64,000 bases of DNA from Macquaria australasica (GCA_005408345.1 SEMN01000275.1:310001-374000); one strand, 5' to 3'; counted from the first letter of the stretch, positions 25,743-39,112 are shown. Translations and numbers: made by a program. The notes: generated by a model from the letters alone, not told the origin.

Positions 25743-26095
25743 ATAATCAGAGGCCTGTACTACGAAGTGGGATTTGTGGCTAGCGAGATAACTTCAGGTT
25801 CAACTCTGGGTTTTCAGTACTACGATGGTGGTTCACTTCTTACCGGGATAAATCACCATGGTAGGCTAACTTGTGCTGCACGGCAAACCTGCTCCAGAGC
25901 AGGTTCGAGATAACAGATCAACGCGTATAAAAGCACCGCCTACTGACCAATCAATTCTCTTGGAAAATAGCATCACCAATAGAAAAGAAGTGGAGCTCGG
26001 TATGTGGATCGTGAGAGGAACTCTTTTTATATGAGAGAGAGTTTCTCGTTGTATATCTGTGTCATCCTACAACAGAGACTGACTGAAGCACTAAA
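25743..26095. mobile_element. PIF/Harbinger-type MITE, one end
   Basis: It begins GGCCTGTACTACGAAGTGGG, a Harbinger-type terminus. It then matches, in inverted orientation, the right part of the element at 60348-61457 (landmarks ctgctccagagcaggtt, ccgcctactgaccaatcaat, tttttatatgagagagagtt, ctacaacagagactgactga). The other terminus is not evident. It stops within about 40 bases of osbpl10 exon 2. Confidence 0.65.
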
Positions 26096-26137
26096 GCTTT
26101 GTACTTATAAGATATGAATAAAGACACATTCTCTTAC

Positions 26138-26316
26138 CTCTGAGTTTGTAGGAATCCCCAGTAGTGGATTGAATAGTAAACATGTAGGGAAAGTCGTCAC
26201 TGGAGACCACCAATGCCCCAAGGAGAGGCAGAGACCCTCTGGGAGGTTGCTGGCTTTTACTGAGTTCATTCAGATAATATTGGAGCTGACCAGCCTCTGG
26301 GTCCAATACAAAATAT
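26138..26316 (-). CDS. osbpl10: osbpl10 exon 2 (PH domain core)
   Basis: Coding exon on the minus strand. It encodes YFVLDPEAGQLQYYLNE (PH-domain strands), then QQPPRGSLPLLGALV, and ends GDSYKLR plus one base. The acceptor is TTTCCTGCAG before 26316 and the donor is GTAAGAGAAT after 26138. It starts in phase 2, completing the Arg codon begun by exon 1, and ends in phase 1. The peptide resembles the PH domain of ORP10 more than ORP11 or ORP9, as far as I can judge from memory. ORP10 is a lipid-transfer protein whose PH domain binds phosphoinositides at ER-membrane contacts. The next exon, expected to begin with an AADAKEKQFW-like peptide, was not found between 1 and 26137; it may be short, divergent or outside the window. 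Confidence 0.88.
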
Positions 26317-27423
26317 CTGCAGGAAAGGACAGTTGAAAAAAGGAACATGAGATGGAGAGAGGATGGGACAGAACAACAGGCAAAAAGGTAGGATACAGAG
26401 GGCCAAAACTGAAAAACTACATGATAAAGTGATATTTTACTGGCTCTTTGCACAAACAGGATAGGATATTAGGTGCCACCTTAATACAGTACAGATCCTT
26501 CCACGCCTTGACAATCTGGAAGTAGTCACTTCACTTGATGCCAAAAAGACATTCAGTATGCTTGAAAAGTTTGGATTTGGAGCAAAGCTCATATAAGGTT
26601 CTATTTTATGTGGTGGCTGTTGATACAAATAGTAATATATCTTAAAACATGCATTTCAAGTGTGGAAGTAGACATTATCATTCGCCATTGTGAATGAGCC
26701 GGTAGCCATAACAATTTGTAGTGAAAAAAAAAAAAAGCATACATAAAGTTGTATATAAAAGGAGTAATGTAGCGGTATTAGTCTCACAGATTGGCACCAA
26801 ATACATGGACCTTAATACACATGTGTACAAATTGAAGTAGAGCTATGACACTCAACTTCGGCTATCAGAAATAAACAATATTTATATTAAATAACAGAAT
26901 TTAACTAACATTAAATTCATCTCGGGGCACCACCCTTGAAAAAGGGAAAAATATAGCCACTTCATTCAGTCTCAGTCTAAAGGTTGCTACAGAGTTCTTG
27001 ACTCGTGTACAGTGACCTTAATACTTAATACACACAAACCACATAATAATCAAGTTCTTTATAAATGAAAGATTTATTAAACTACTAACTACACACACAA
27101 CTATAACTATTAGACATACAAATGAATGAATAAATGCAACCATGAATGAATCCAATGAACACAGAAATGAACAATTAATAAATTCATGAGTGAAATTTTG
27201 AATACAACAACAGACAATTAATGCCTGAAATGAGGACCATTTTATACCAGATGACACAGTTAATGATTATCTTGGCAAGCTGTGTTAACTTGTGTAAACA
27301 CAGGAAACCACTAAGTGGATAAAACTTAAATATTGACCAGTGAAACCACCTTAATGCATCGTTCAGCAGCTGAGAGGTTATTAGGAAGCAGAGTGAAATA
27401 CTTTACCATTCTTTATCATTCTT

Positions 27424-27818
27424 TGTTAGTATTGCTATTATAATGTTGCTCTTAGTGTTGTTTCTGTTGGTGTTAACATCAATGCCATTACCATATCTAT
27501 TGCCCTACATTCCTATGTGGAACTGTATTGTGCTGCTGTATATTCTCTTTCCTCCTGCTCTCTCTCTCTTCTGCTCCCCCCCCCCTCAACCCAACCGGTC
27601 GAGGCAGATGACCACCCACCTTGAGCCTGGTTCTGCTCAAGGTTTCTACCTGTTAAAAGGGAGTTTTTCCTTGCCACTGTCGCGTAGTGCTTGCTCATGG
27701 TGGGAACTGTTGGGTCTCTGTAAATATATAGAGTCGGTCTAGACCTGCTCTATTCGAAAAAGTGCCCTGAGATAACTTTGTTATGATATGGCGCTATATA
27801 AATAAAACTGAATTGAAT
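27424..27818 (+). mobile_element. L2 LINE 3' UTR fragment
   Basis: It matches the last 390 bases of the L2 family, from ttagtattgctattataatg to AAACTGAATTGAATT. 5'-truncated, non-coding. Antisense to osbpl10 within its intron 1. Confidence 0.9.
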
Positions 27819-28026
27819 TTATCATGATTATAGGGAGATTCTATTCACGTGGCGACTCGGTTCAAGCCGCCGGTCAGGAATTTTCGGGGCGCGTTCCATC
27901 TCACGTAGCGATTCGGTTTGAATCGGAGGTTTCTCTCTCTGTCATCAGGCAGAGGAATGATAACATCTTCACACACCCCCACTTGACTGGGGTGTGCAGG
28001 ATTCAGAATTTCTTCAGTTGTAACTT

Positions 28027-28092
28027 TTCAATTCAATTCAGTTTTATTTATATAGCGCCATATCATAACAAAGTTATCTCAGGGCACTTTTG
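28027..28092 (-). mobile_element. L2 LINE 3' tail, about 65 bp, inverted
   Basis: Reverse complement of the terminal L2 segment (TTCAATTCAATTCAGTTTTA ... TTATCTCAGGGCACTTTT). It is only the tail. Confidence 0.88.
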
Positions 28093-28826
28093 TTGTGTTA
28101 GAACACAGAGGTTGGACAGTCTTCTTTCAGACGGTTCTTGCTTTCTAAGTTGGCTGGATGAGGCAGAGGGCCTTCAGCATGTTCTGTGCGGCTTGGATGC
28201 CGCTGACGGGCAATCTTCTTGGCTTGCTCTGTATAGGCCCTAAAGGGCAGAGCCAAGCGCAGGTCTCCGGACGAACAGGCCAGAGGCCCGCTCGCTCGGG
28301 CAAGGCAGACAACAGTCAATCAGAGTAAAAGGTCAAAGGGAAGAGTCATAAGAGAAGAGAGTGATCTTAGGGTGTCTTCTTGTTTTGTAGTCTTCTGTAA
28401 AAGGGGGCGGCGATGTCCGATGTCAACGGCGCTCCACCCACCTTAGATCTATTCTATTCTATTCTAACTCATTTCTTTATTCCAGTTTCTTCTCTAAAGA
28501 ATGAATTTAGGTAATAAAGTTGATCACATGTCTAATGCTTTTATATTTAATAGTGTGGCATTTTCTGCTGCAGAACAATACCAAACATCTTATAAAGACA
28601 GTCATAGACAGAGTTAAACCAGGTTTAATAGGCAATTATACACAACATGTTATTATAACAACACACATATATATTTACCATATATGTCTGTAGATATATG
28701 CATATGTGTGCCTATATGCACTGCAAATTAATGAGTAAATCACAGTAAACTTAATGTACACCAGGGTTCCTTTGATCACAGAGATGTCTCTGTCTTTCTC
28801 CTAAGAGGAAAAGAAAACAAGCATGT

Positions 28827-28834
28827 TGTGTGTG

Positions 28835-28887
<53 letters not shown>
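28827..28887. repeat. (TG)n microsatellite
   Basis: About 30 TG units with two GAG interruptions near the left end. Confidence 0.95.
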
Positions 28888-28888
<1 letters not shown>

Positions 28889-31800
28889 ACAACTGGGGAA
28901 TCTGTTAACAATTCAGTGACACATAAACTTAACCCATGCACACAGATCTCTATACGTATATCCACATATATGTATCTTCATAGGTATAGCAAATGAAATA
29001 AGTAACAAAGAATTACTACAGGTCATCCACTTCTGATATCTGCTACAGGAATGTAGATGAGGAGGGGGAGATGCAGAAGAAGGGCTAACCCCCACACAGA
29101 CACATCAGCACTCAGAGATTGTATCAGGCATTTCAACTTAAATCTTATTTCATTACAAGCTATGATCAATTTACTTGTTGTGTAAATGCATATTCACAGT
29201 TTCATTAGCTATTAAACAAAACCAGACATCCCATCTTTATCTTTATCTGGATTAGTGGATAGGTGTAAACTATTCCTGTTGGTTCAGTTTCCATTTTACC
29301 TGCATCAAAATCAGCATGTTAAACATGTTTAACTTCAGTACCTTATATATTTAATTCAGCATGGCAAAGTTCATTCCTTTGTTCTTGTGTCAATAGTTCA
29401 GAGTGTTGAATCTTCAGCCCATATCCTGGAATGTGGAAGTATTAGGCTAGTTTACTACAGGCCTGTTGTAAATTGGGCAATTGTCACTTAACTTTCCCTT
29501 AATGTAATCCCTGAGTCCTGGTGGATCATGGTTTATGGCCTGGAGGTCATGCTGATAACATGATGTTTTGGGAAACATCATCCTTGAGTCTTGGCAGGGA
29601 CCATGGCTGCGTCACACTTTAGTGGAGGTGAATTCTTTCTCAATGAAATATGTAAAAATGATTAATCATCAGGCTCCTTATCACGCTACAGTAATAAGAG
29701 TTGGTTAGGGATGGGTATCATTAGGATTTTATCAATACTACTACTCTTATCAATACTCCTTGTCGGCCTGGTACTTAATCGATACTCTTATCTATATATC
29801 TATATCTAAATCTATATATCTCTATCTATATAGATAGAAATCACCATTACTTTTCTGTGTCTTACATTACAACACACTGAATATCTTTGGGTTTTAAAAG
29901 ACATTTGAAGATGTCACTCTGGGGTCTAGGAAATGGTGATGAAAATGTTTCACATTCTTCCAGCGTATTATAGACAAACGATTCATTGATTCATCAAGAA
30001 AATAATCATCAGATGAATTGAAAGTGACAATAATTGTTGGTTGCACACATGAACTGGCAGCCCTAAAACAGACATATGAATCATTTCTGTAATGGTGATT
30101 TGGTCCAGGCTGAAATACAATAACAACTATTGAATGAATTGCCATGAAAATTTGTAACCCCTGACTTTTCCTCTAGCACCATCATGCACCACCAGCAGGT
30201 CAAATTTTTCACTAATTCACTGAAATATGTCAACATCTACTTGATGGATTGACACAACATGCTGTACAGACATTCATGGTGCCCAGACAGTGTATCCTCT
30301 AGTGGCACAATGAAATTAACATTTGTGGTTTTGAGAGAAATTTCTCTAAACTCTGGATAGATTGCCATGAAATTTGGTTCAGACATTTATGTTTCTCACA
30401 GAATGAAATCTAATAACTTTGGTAATCCCTGAACTTTCCATCTAGCGCCATCATCACTACTACTATGTTTTATAACCAAATACCTGCAAATGTAATGACA
30501 TTCCGAATGGTGCTAATTAGCTAATGTTAGCATACTAACATGCTGCTAAACATCTGCACATTAACATTGTCATTGTGAGCATGTTAGCATGTTGACATTA
30601 GCATTTAGGTCAAGGCACAGCTGTTCACAGCCTCAGAGCCGCTAGCACAGCTGTAGACTCTGGAGGCCAGATTTACTAAGAAAATGGTGGTAGGTTTTCA
30701 TTGAATATGCTGCAGCAATCTGCATTTATTTCTCTCTTAATTTACTAAGACAGCAACTCATTACGCAGTCAGAAGCTGGACTGCACCTGGTACTGCCCAC
30801 CAGAGGAACACTGTGAGTGTAGGAGAGCTCATAAGCACAGTTCAGCAGTGGGATTTCTATGAGAACACAAAACTCAGAATATAAATGATAATATAAATAT
30901 CTTGACCCTAAAACATTTACTTTAGCTGTGGTTCAACTCCACCAGGGAAAAACTATTACTATTTCCCAAAATATCACTCTTAGAATTACGATATTATAAT
31001 CTGTAGCCTATATTTTACATTAGGAAGTCTTAAACATATTTGTGGGAAATTAAAAGGACAAAGAGAGATATAATAAGACAAATCAAAGAAACACAAAATG
31101 TACACAAGCCACCACAACCAATGGGGAGAGAGAGAGAGAGAAAGACACAGAGTGAGAGAGATCAATAGATGTTGATATGGATGTTAATAGTAAATGCAGC
31201 CAAAACGCACACCTAAATGTCTTAACTAAAGAAAGAAAAGTTTAGTTGCAGCCTGTAGTGATTTTACAGTTGATTGATGATATTGGGATCATTAATAAAA
31301 GACTATTTGGTCTACCTTTGTTTCTACTAATCAATTTTAGTTATATATAGGCCTATTTTAATTCATGTTTTTCCCCCCATCACAGCCTTACTTGTGGCTC
31401 TTGTAAATCCCATTTGTGCTGTGTTTACACCTGCTTTTCAGATTCATAATTTATCTTCCCTGAAATGCAATGAGAAGAGCGACAAACTCTAAACACTTGC
31501 ATAAATGACACACAAACTGTGACTCCAGCCGCATTCCAGTCGCAGTGCAACAGTTTGATAAATACACTAGAAGCCTGATTCAAAAGCCTTTGAAAACTTA
31601 TTTTTTAACAGCAATGTTTCATGCTGTATCTGGTAAAATGTCGGTTTCATCCCTAACCGCAGCCAGCATCACTACTGAGTATGGGTGGGTGTGGTCAGAG
31701 GTGTTCACTGCTGCACCTGTAACCACTCCCAGCAGGGATGTCACAGTGTCCTGGAGTACACCTGTACATCACTGCAGCAAGGTACAAGAAACAATGTATT

Positions 31801-32209
31801 TTATCATTTAGTTAGAAGGATTTGTTGGACATTGTCATCGAAGACACCATCACAATATATACCTTATTATATATATATATAATACCCTGTCAATTTGAGG
31901 GTTCGGTATTTCATGAGACTGTACACCCCCATCACCCAAAAACTGGCTTACAGAGCTTACAGCTTGACTTACTGTGTGTGTTTTTGTATTTAAGATGTTT
32001 TTGTGTTTGCATTGTTAACTAAAAAGATTCATTTCAGACATCGTGTAGTCCCTCTCAACTCCACTCCTGTTTCTCTCTTTCTCTCTGACTAGGGAAGTCT
32101 CACTACACATAAAACAAAACTTAACAATTCTCCTATTAATATTTCAATCCAAAGACACAGTGAGGGAGTGAGACATGAACACATCACTTTAACATCTTCT
32201 GCAGTGTTG

Positions 32210-32639
32210 TGTAAAGATCCGAAGGACTCTCAGTTGGACTTATGTGTGTTTTGTGTGCTTCCTGTTTTATTTTGAAGTTCTCTGGTCTTGTCTTTTGTGT
32301 ATTATTTACTTCCTGTCTTTGTTCTATTTCCCGCCTTTTTTGATGGTTTGCACCTGTGTCTAGTTCCCCACCTGTGTTTACTTCCCTCGTTGTCTCCGCC
32401 TCTATTTATACCGGTCCCTTTCCCTTTGTTGGGTCATTAGTTTGAGTTTGCCTGCCATGTGTTCATGTGTTCTGTTCCTCGTCATGCTATGTTCCAGTGA
32501 TTCCCTGAGTGTGTGCTCCTACGTTTGTGCAAGAGGATATTTGAGTTTTTGTTGAAGAATAAACCTTTGGTCATTGTCAACTTTCCTGCCTGATGGCATT
32601 TGGTTCCTCTCTCTGTTGCCAGGATGGTGAATCGTAACA
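32210..32639 (+). mobile_element. Solo LTR (430 bp)
   Basis: It starts TGTAAAGATCCG and ends GAATCGTAACA, flanked by an exact 5-bp duplication tgttg (32205-32209 and 32640-32644). A TATTTATA box lies at 32403-32410 and AATAAA at 32558-32563, in the U3-R-U5 order expected for + orientation. No gag or pol is nearby. Confidence 0.88.
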
Positions 32640-33300
32640 TGTTGTGGGTGGCTTGAAAGAGACAGAAGAGACAGGAGCACATCCATTGGGTCATTATTGT
32701 GCTATGGTTGTAATATTTTATCACTACGTTTTGAACCTGATGATCATACTGTCTCTTTCTCACTCCCACACACACACATTCACAACCACAAGTGTGGTAT
32801 TGCTCAGTCAGCATTCTCCACTGATGAGAATAAGGACAAATCATATTCCATCTCACGCTGAAGCTCATATGCAAGCTACTGAGGGCTGAGTGATTTTTAC
32901 CATGGAGTCTTTAACCAGGAGTGGATGAAGAGAGAGGAAAGAGGGTGCTACAGAGATGGACAAAAAAGTACAAAGGCTTACGGGAAGACAAGGAAACCCA
33001 GCAATGGGAAGAAAGAGACCACTATGAATAATTTCAATCTGTTTTCACACAGCAATCTGTTTCTTCTACTCCACTGTGTGGCATGCAGTGGAACATCAAG
33101 TGGATCCAATTCAGACCACCTTTCTTTTCCAAATCAGCAACACAAGCATAAAGCAGTGTGCATCAATAACCGTCTACATAATTTGTGTTTGTGTGTGTAT
33201 GTGGGGAGGAGGGGGGAGGGGTGCAATAGGGAACTCCAGAATGGCACAATGAAGTATTTTCTGATCTGACTCCCGTATCAGCAGGACAACTAATGGAATA

Positions 33301-33322
33301 TTATGGTATGGTATGGTATGTT
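33301..33322. repeat. (TATGG)n short array
   Basis: Four TATGG units: the reverse complement of the CCATA pentamer that forms the satellite at 19.8-20.6 kb. Confidence 0.85.
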
Positions 33323-33807
33323 CTGTCCTCGTTACAGTCCTTTATGTAATCTGACAGGCAGCTTAACTGAATCACCACGCTGAACGAAGATGACCATTCA
33401 ACTTCTTTAATGGTAAACTAGGAATAGGGTAAAATTTAGACAAAGAATATAATTAACATTTTTCCTTGTTTTAAACCATACAGTAAATTCATACAGTATA
33501 TCTACTGCATCGTTCTTGAGACATAAGAATATATCAACCTGTCAACTGTCAATGTTAGAGTACAAACAGTACATAGAAACATTAATAAAGCTCCAGTAAG
33601 CTAATATGAAAAGCTACAGTAAGTTAACCTGTACATACTAGAACAAACATATGGACATATCTATAAAAATAGTATATTCCATAAATTTAGCTAGAACATG
33701 TTACTTCAACTTATTACATACTGATGATGCTCGTATGTCAAGTATGGCACTGCACCACAAGAGGAAGACAAAGCAAAGTGCAAACTAGCAATCCAGTAGA
33801 TAACAGC

Positions 33808-33893
33808 ACATGGTATGATATGGTGTGGTATAGTATGGTATGATATGGTATGGTGTGGTATAGTATGGTATGATATGGTATTTGTATGGTATA
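33808..33893. repeat. (TATGG)n variant array
   Basis: About 86 bp of TATGG, TATGA, TGTGG and TATAG pentamers, with an internal block of about 40 bp repeated twice. Same unit as the large satellite, on the opposite strand. Confidence 0.88.
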
Positions 33894-34534
33894 AAAGATG
33901 TGTCACTAACTAGTTCTGAATTTGAATTTCACTGAGTTTGACTTGTCAAATTAAAATTTTCTGATCAATATTTAAAAAAAATATATTTAAAGAAAAATGT
34001 ATAAATGACTTTTGCCATTACTGAAGCCATTAGTTAAAAACAACTAACACATATGGCTGTTATTAAAGCAGAACTCTGTTTTCACCATAGTTTTCCTCTT
34101 TTCCTCTCCTCCACCGACAGCCACAGTATAACATGAGCTTGACACAAGGCAAAAGACCAGCTGTTGATTAAACTGGCCTTTGTGTCAAATCATGTTAAGG
34201 TAATGACCTGAGGAATAAATAGAGATGAAGAATGAATTAAAGATGGTGACAGTTTCCATTCAAATGTAAAGACAATGCAAAATAATGCGTGTCCATTCGC
34301 TAATTCTTCAGTCAGTTCTACAGTGGACAACCATGTGGAAAACATGATGAAAATAAGACATTTCTGTTTGTGACAAATAAGTCACATGCTTTATGTACAC
34401 CATGATTAATTTTGTTTCCATTGCCAGTTTTTTTCTGGCTTTTTGTTTTTATCAATACATCAACTTAGTCACGCGCAAAAACTTTTTTGTGTTATTGTGA
34501 CTATTTTTCAAATTTCCTGCATTTTCACTCCCAC

Positions 34535-34690
34535 CGTGCCTGGAAACCTCCAGAGGGAGGAGTCCAGGGGATATCCTGATCAGATGCCTGGGCTAGAAGG
34601 ACTACATCATCTGCAAAAAGAAGGGATACAATCCTGAGGTTACCAAACCTGCACCATCCATGAAAATCCCAAACAGAATAGGTGAGGTAA
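34535..34690 (-). mobile_element. Rex3/RTE-like LINE fragment
   Basis: The minus strand encodes FGNLRIVSLLFADDVVLLAQ (catalytic FADD box of RTE-type reverse transcriptases). It then jumps to the C-terminal bcatctgatcagg-like end, which implies an internal deletion. Very short and non-functional. Confidence 0.7.
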
Positions 34691-34821
34691 GAGTTAAAAA
34701 TAGAGAGACCAATACACACACACAAGATGTACAGCTGATACACAGAAATAGACAAGGACAGAAAATCTAGTGATGGAAATTCAATAGACAGAGAGTTAGA
34801 GAGATAGAAATAAAGTGAAAT

Positions 34822-35190
34822 TGTCACGGTGGGTTATGCAGGGCATTGAGGACCCAAACGCAGATAGAGAAGGCAGCAGGATGACTCTGGTGATTTATTT
34901 GTAAAATGAGCTTACATGCAGGTACCGGTAGGAAGACAGGCAGGCAGGTAGACAGGTAACAGATAGACAAGCAACAGGCAGGCAGGCAGGTGCTGGTACA
35001 GGATCGGTAGACAGACGCTCAAAAGCAAAAACTCAAGGGAAGACAGCAACATAGCAACTGGAATGAACTGGAACTGGAACAAAGGATGTGGACCGGTATT
35101 TGTAGTGAGTGGCTGATGAGGGGAGTGAGAACAGGTGAGCAGGAGCTGGAGACAGGGACTGACAGGGCTGGTTGTGGCGGTCCAGCCTAA
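34822..35190 (-). mobile_element. Partial LTR (right end not defined)
   Basis: It starts TGTCACGGTGGGTTATGCAG and continues gaggacccaaacgcagatag, the typical reversed 3' end of fish gypsy-type LTRs. A region rich in gcaggcaggtagacagg repeats follows, then ggaccggtatttgtag. No matching terminus or target duplication was found. It runs into the L1-like fragment at about 35180, so it was probably truncated. Confidence 0.6.
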
Positions 35191-35990
35191 AAGGAAGACC
35201 CCATTTGCAATCTTCTTAGAGCCCTTGGCTCAAGCAATTCGACCATATGAAGACATCAAGGGGGTGGAGGTGAGAGGCACACAACACAAAATTGGGTTAT
35301 TCGCTGATGATGTCCTGATTTACTTAAAAAACTCAAATATTTGCCTCCCAAAGCTAATGAAATTATTCGAGTCTTATAACTACTATATAGGTTACAAACA
35401 GGTTACAAAAGCTATCCAATAAGCATACCATCTCAGATGGAATCCAAAAACAATAAAATATCTAGGAGTAATTATTACAAATAAATTATCAATACAATAA
35501 ATTGCTTCTATGAAGGAAATTATATGTCTCTAAATCAGGAAATTCTAAATAATATGGAAAGATGATCAGTACTGACATTAGTTTCTAGTTTGAGAATAGA
35601 AATCATTAAGATTAATGTGTTGAATTCTGTATTTGTTTCAAAATTTGTCCGTGTCGATTCTTCTGTTACAGTTTGTGAAGGGGACAAAAAAATCTCAATC
35701 TTGACTCAATCACAAGATTGACTTTGGAAATCTGGTACACTGTGGTTAAGAAATATAATTTGGAGAGGGGGATAAAAGTTCTTAGCTGGATGGCTGATGA
35801 TTCCAATTTCAAACCAGGGATCCTTGATCACAATGGGCACATAGGGGCATTACAGCAATAAGCATGGTAATGGACAGGGCAGAAATCTAAAGGTTTCAAA
35901 ACTTAAAGAAAGAATATGATTTGGATATCTACAAGTCAGAGACTATTTTGAGAAAGAGATCAAACCAGATTTCCCCTCCCTTATTAACCT
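35180..35990 (+). mobile_element. L1/Tx1-like LINE reverse-transcriptase fragment
   Basis: The frame 35180-35420 encodes FAIFLEPLAQAIR, then IKGVEV and HKIGLFADDVLIYL (LFADD catalytic box of L1-type RT). After a stop, WNPKTIKYLGVIIT (about 35432-35475) follows. This order matches the L1 palm and thumb regions. Downstream to about 35990 only weak similarity remains. Degenerate. Confidence 0.7.
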
Positions 35991-37189
35991 GTAAATTGTA
36001 AACAAGTTTCTTATAAATGTCTTATAATCAACAATAAACGTGTTTATGATGCTATTACTAACACTTATAGCCTTATTAACACATTATAATGTTAATAAGC
36101 ATCTTAATATTAAGCGTTACCAAGTTTTATTTATACAGTGCTACTTTATATGCAGTAGAATGACACAAAGGACTGAATGCAGTGGTGTAACAGTATGGAT
36201 GTACTGTATGTTTCAATACAGCTGCAGCTCAAGCTACATCCAGCACCACATCCAACACTCCAGCTACCTCAAGTGAAACGCAGCCTGCAGAGTTCTGTTA
36301 ATTGTATGTTGCAGCTGATGTTATGTTACTAATGTCAATGTGGCCAAATCCACACACATTTTTGCTATAATTCTATCAAATATTCACAATCTGTTATGAA
36401 CATATGTAACTCACCCTGTACATCTGGACGGTTTTGTCCATTTGTCCACAAATGGATGCTAGGGAATCTGTTTTTATTATGCCAATACTTTGCCAAACCT
36501 TTAACCATGTTCTAACCCTGCACACAGATCCCAATTTTAATTTTTAAGGCAATATTGCCACCTACTGGACCTCATTTCAAATGAGCTAGAAAAACACTGA
36601 ACTATGGGTCCATTTAAGAGTTTCAAGTCACATACCAATATTATCTATTATTAAAAGGTTTCTTACATACTTCATTTCTATATTAAAAAATGAAACATAG
36701 CTAACTTAAATACTAATCAATATTAAACTGCAACCATCTATATTTATTCAAGTACTGGACACATTAAAGCTAGAATAACTTATTCCCATCAATAAATCAT
36801 TTAAACCTAGATTCATTCACTCATGTAATTGGACAGTACTGGTCAACCGTTATCTATCATTCATGCTTCAGATGTGTTTATTGCCTGATGATGTGTTAAT
36901 TTATGAATCATTTATGTATCCTTACTAAAGAATAATAACTATATTTGCATGTATGTTTGGATTTGCCTGCAGGTGAAAGAACAATAAGCACAACATACAC
37001 AGCTACCACTCTACAGCCTGCAGACACCCCATCAGCTGGAACATATCCTGAAGTATGTGAGGCCATCAAGGCAGCACATAGATCCTGCTGACTGACCAGC
37101 CCTGTCTGATATATCAGGTTAAATCAGACTTTACACTTCCAAAAAGAGAGGATGGGAGAAGCTGCCATCACCACCAACTTTACAGAAAA

Positions 37190-38223
37190 TGAGTGAATGG
37201 AGAGAAAAATCAAGAGAAGCTGGGTGGCATATTCCAAAAAAAGAAAGGAAAAAAAAAAAGAAAAGTCTTTACTGCATCTGCTGCAAGCTGTTCTCATAAC
37301 AAACAACAACAAACTAATGACTGGAAAAATTGCAGTGAAATACTCATAACCCATGAGAACAGTCTAGAACATTCTAGACACATGACATAGTGGAAGGAAC
37401 TGGAGACTCATCTTAGATAAAGTAGGAATGGCACTTCTGGAGGCTGAAAGGAGGAGATGGCGTCATGTCTTGACCAGGTTTGTGGCCATAATTCAGTCGG
37501 TGGCAGAGCGAAGTATTGCCCTTAGGGGAACCACAGACACACTTCACCAGCCAAATAATGCTAACTTTCTGAAAGAGGTAGAGCTCATGGCCATGTTCAA
37601 CGCAGTCCTTAAGCAGCAGTTGCTGAGGTGAAGAGCGAAGCCATCCATGCATCCTATTTAGGAAAAATGATTCATACATCAGTGGGAAGATTGGGGAGTA
37701 TATGGTTGATGATAAAACAATCCAAATACTTTTCAATCATTTTGGATTGCACCCCCAATTTGAGCCATAAAGAGCAGCTATCAGAGCAGCTATCACATAA
37801 AAGAGCATTTTATGTGGTTCCTTTAGGTGGAAGAGTCCACTGGAGAAAACCTCTTGACCCCCATTCTGAAGAGTCTAGAAGAGCTCAACATCCCTTTTGA
37901 AGACTGTAGAGGGGCAGTCTTGACAACGGTGCTAATATGAAAGGAAAGAGGAAGCCAGAGCTCTACAAATAAATCCAAGAGCTATATTTGTGCCATGTGG
38001 AGCTCATACTTTGAATCTGGTGGAAGCTGATGCGGCAAAAAGCTCTGCAGATGCCACTGGCTACTTTGGCTACCTGCAGATGCTTTTCACGCTGTTCTCC
38101 GCCTCCATTCAGTGGTGGACCATCTTAAAAAGCCATGTCAACACAACACTGAGATCCTGGTCAGATACCAGATGGGAGAGTCGGATTAGTGGTGTAGTGG
38201 CTGGCAGAGATGCACTCAGGTGA
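37190..38223 (+). pseudogene. ZMYM1-like hAT transposase relic
   Basis: Separate frames keep the order of ZMYM1/TTF-type hAT proteins. A zinc-finger segment with NDWKN and HENSLEHSRHM lies at about 37310-37385. A helical part, RFVAIIQSVAERSIALRG then NFLKEVELM, spans about 37480-37600. SEAIHASYLGKMIHTSVG lies near 37630-37690. CGAHTLNLVEADAAKSS, FSASIQWWTILKSH and LRSWSDTRWESRI span 37993-38190. Stops and frameshifts separate all of these. I did not find terminal inverted repeats. Confidence 0.72.
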
Positions 38224-38609
38224 GAGATAAAGCCCCAGATCCAGCCATAAAAACTGAGGCACAATCTTTGGCTGAAGATGTTGGATCAGAACACCCTACC
38301 CAATAGGGACGTCATCATCATCAGTCATCAGTATTGTCCTCCATGGTACCCTAACCACACCCATTTTTTAAATTTCTGATAATTATGTTATTATTTTCTT
38401 TTATCTATTTATTTAGTGCTATTGTTATTACTATATATTTGCTTTTGTTTCTCTTTTTTCTGTCTGCTCTGTTTTTGCAATTTTGCAAGTGTTTATAGTA
38501 TGTTTTGTGTGTCATCCTTCTTGTCTGTCTTTGTGTATTGTATCGCTATCTATTTTTGTCATACCTGTGAAGTCCTTTTTTAATGTTTTGTTGATTTGCA
38601 CCAATATTA

Positions 38610-38640
38610 AAAAGAAAGAAAGAAAGAAAGAAAGAAGAAA
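38610..38640. repeat. (AAAG)n microsatellite
   Basis: Six or seven AAAG units. Confidence 0.9.
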
Positions 38641-38989
38641 CATAAAGCTACTGTGCAGGTCTAGAAGTCAAACTGAATAACACTTCCAAAGACTACGTTA
38701 TTAATCAAGAAGGTATGTTTGGCAGCCATACTGAAAGCAGCTCTAACTCTCTGGTGTATATTCTCTGTCAGCCGCCTTGTCACAGCAAATACCAACAACT
38801 AAATCCCCTCTGACAGGCTGAGAACAACAATCAAGTCATCAGTGCAAAGATACAAATACATGAAACTGTTACTGTCTCTCAGCTCAGCTTGCTCTCATAC
38901 AATGCAAAATGAAAGCACAGATCAGGCCTTTGTAAAGAATGGAGATATTCATATCACATTCAAACACACATACACAACCTGCTGACACA

Positions 38990-39112
38990 CACGAGTGTAC
39001 ACACACACACACACACTCAAACGCTAGTTTCTCTTATGTTTCTGAGTGCATGAGTCAAGTACAGCACTACACTGTGTGTGTGCGTGTGCGTGTGTGCGTG
39101 TGTGTGTGTATA
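38990..39112. repeat. (CA)n and (TG)n microsatellites
   Basis: A CA run (about 39001-39016) is followed about 55 bp later by a TG/CG-rich run (39073-39108). The two can pair as an imperfect hairpin. Confidence 0.85.

Noticed and set aside
1..26137. Search for osbpl10 exon 3 (expected AADAKEKQFW-like start)
   Set aside because: No minus-strand frame with this peptide and a matching phase-1 acceptor was found by eye; a profile search would be needed to exclude it.
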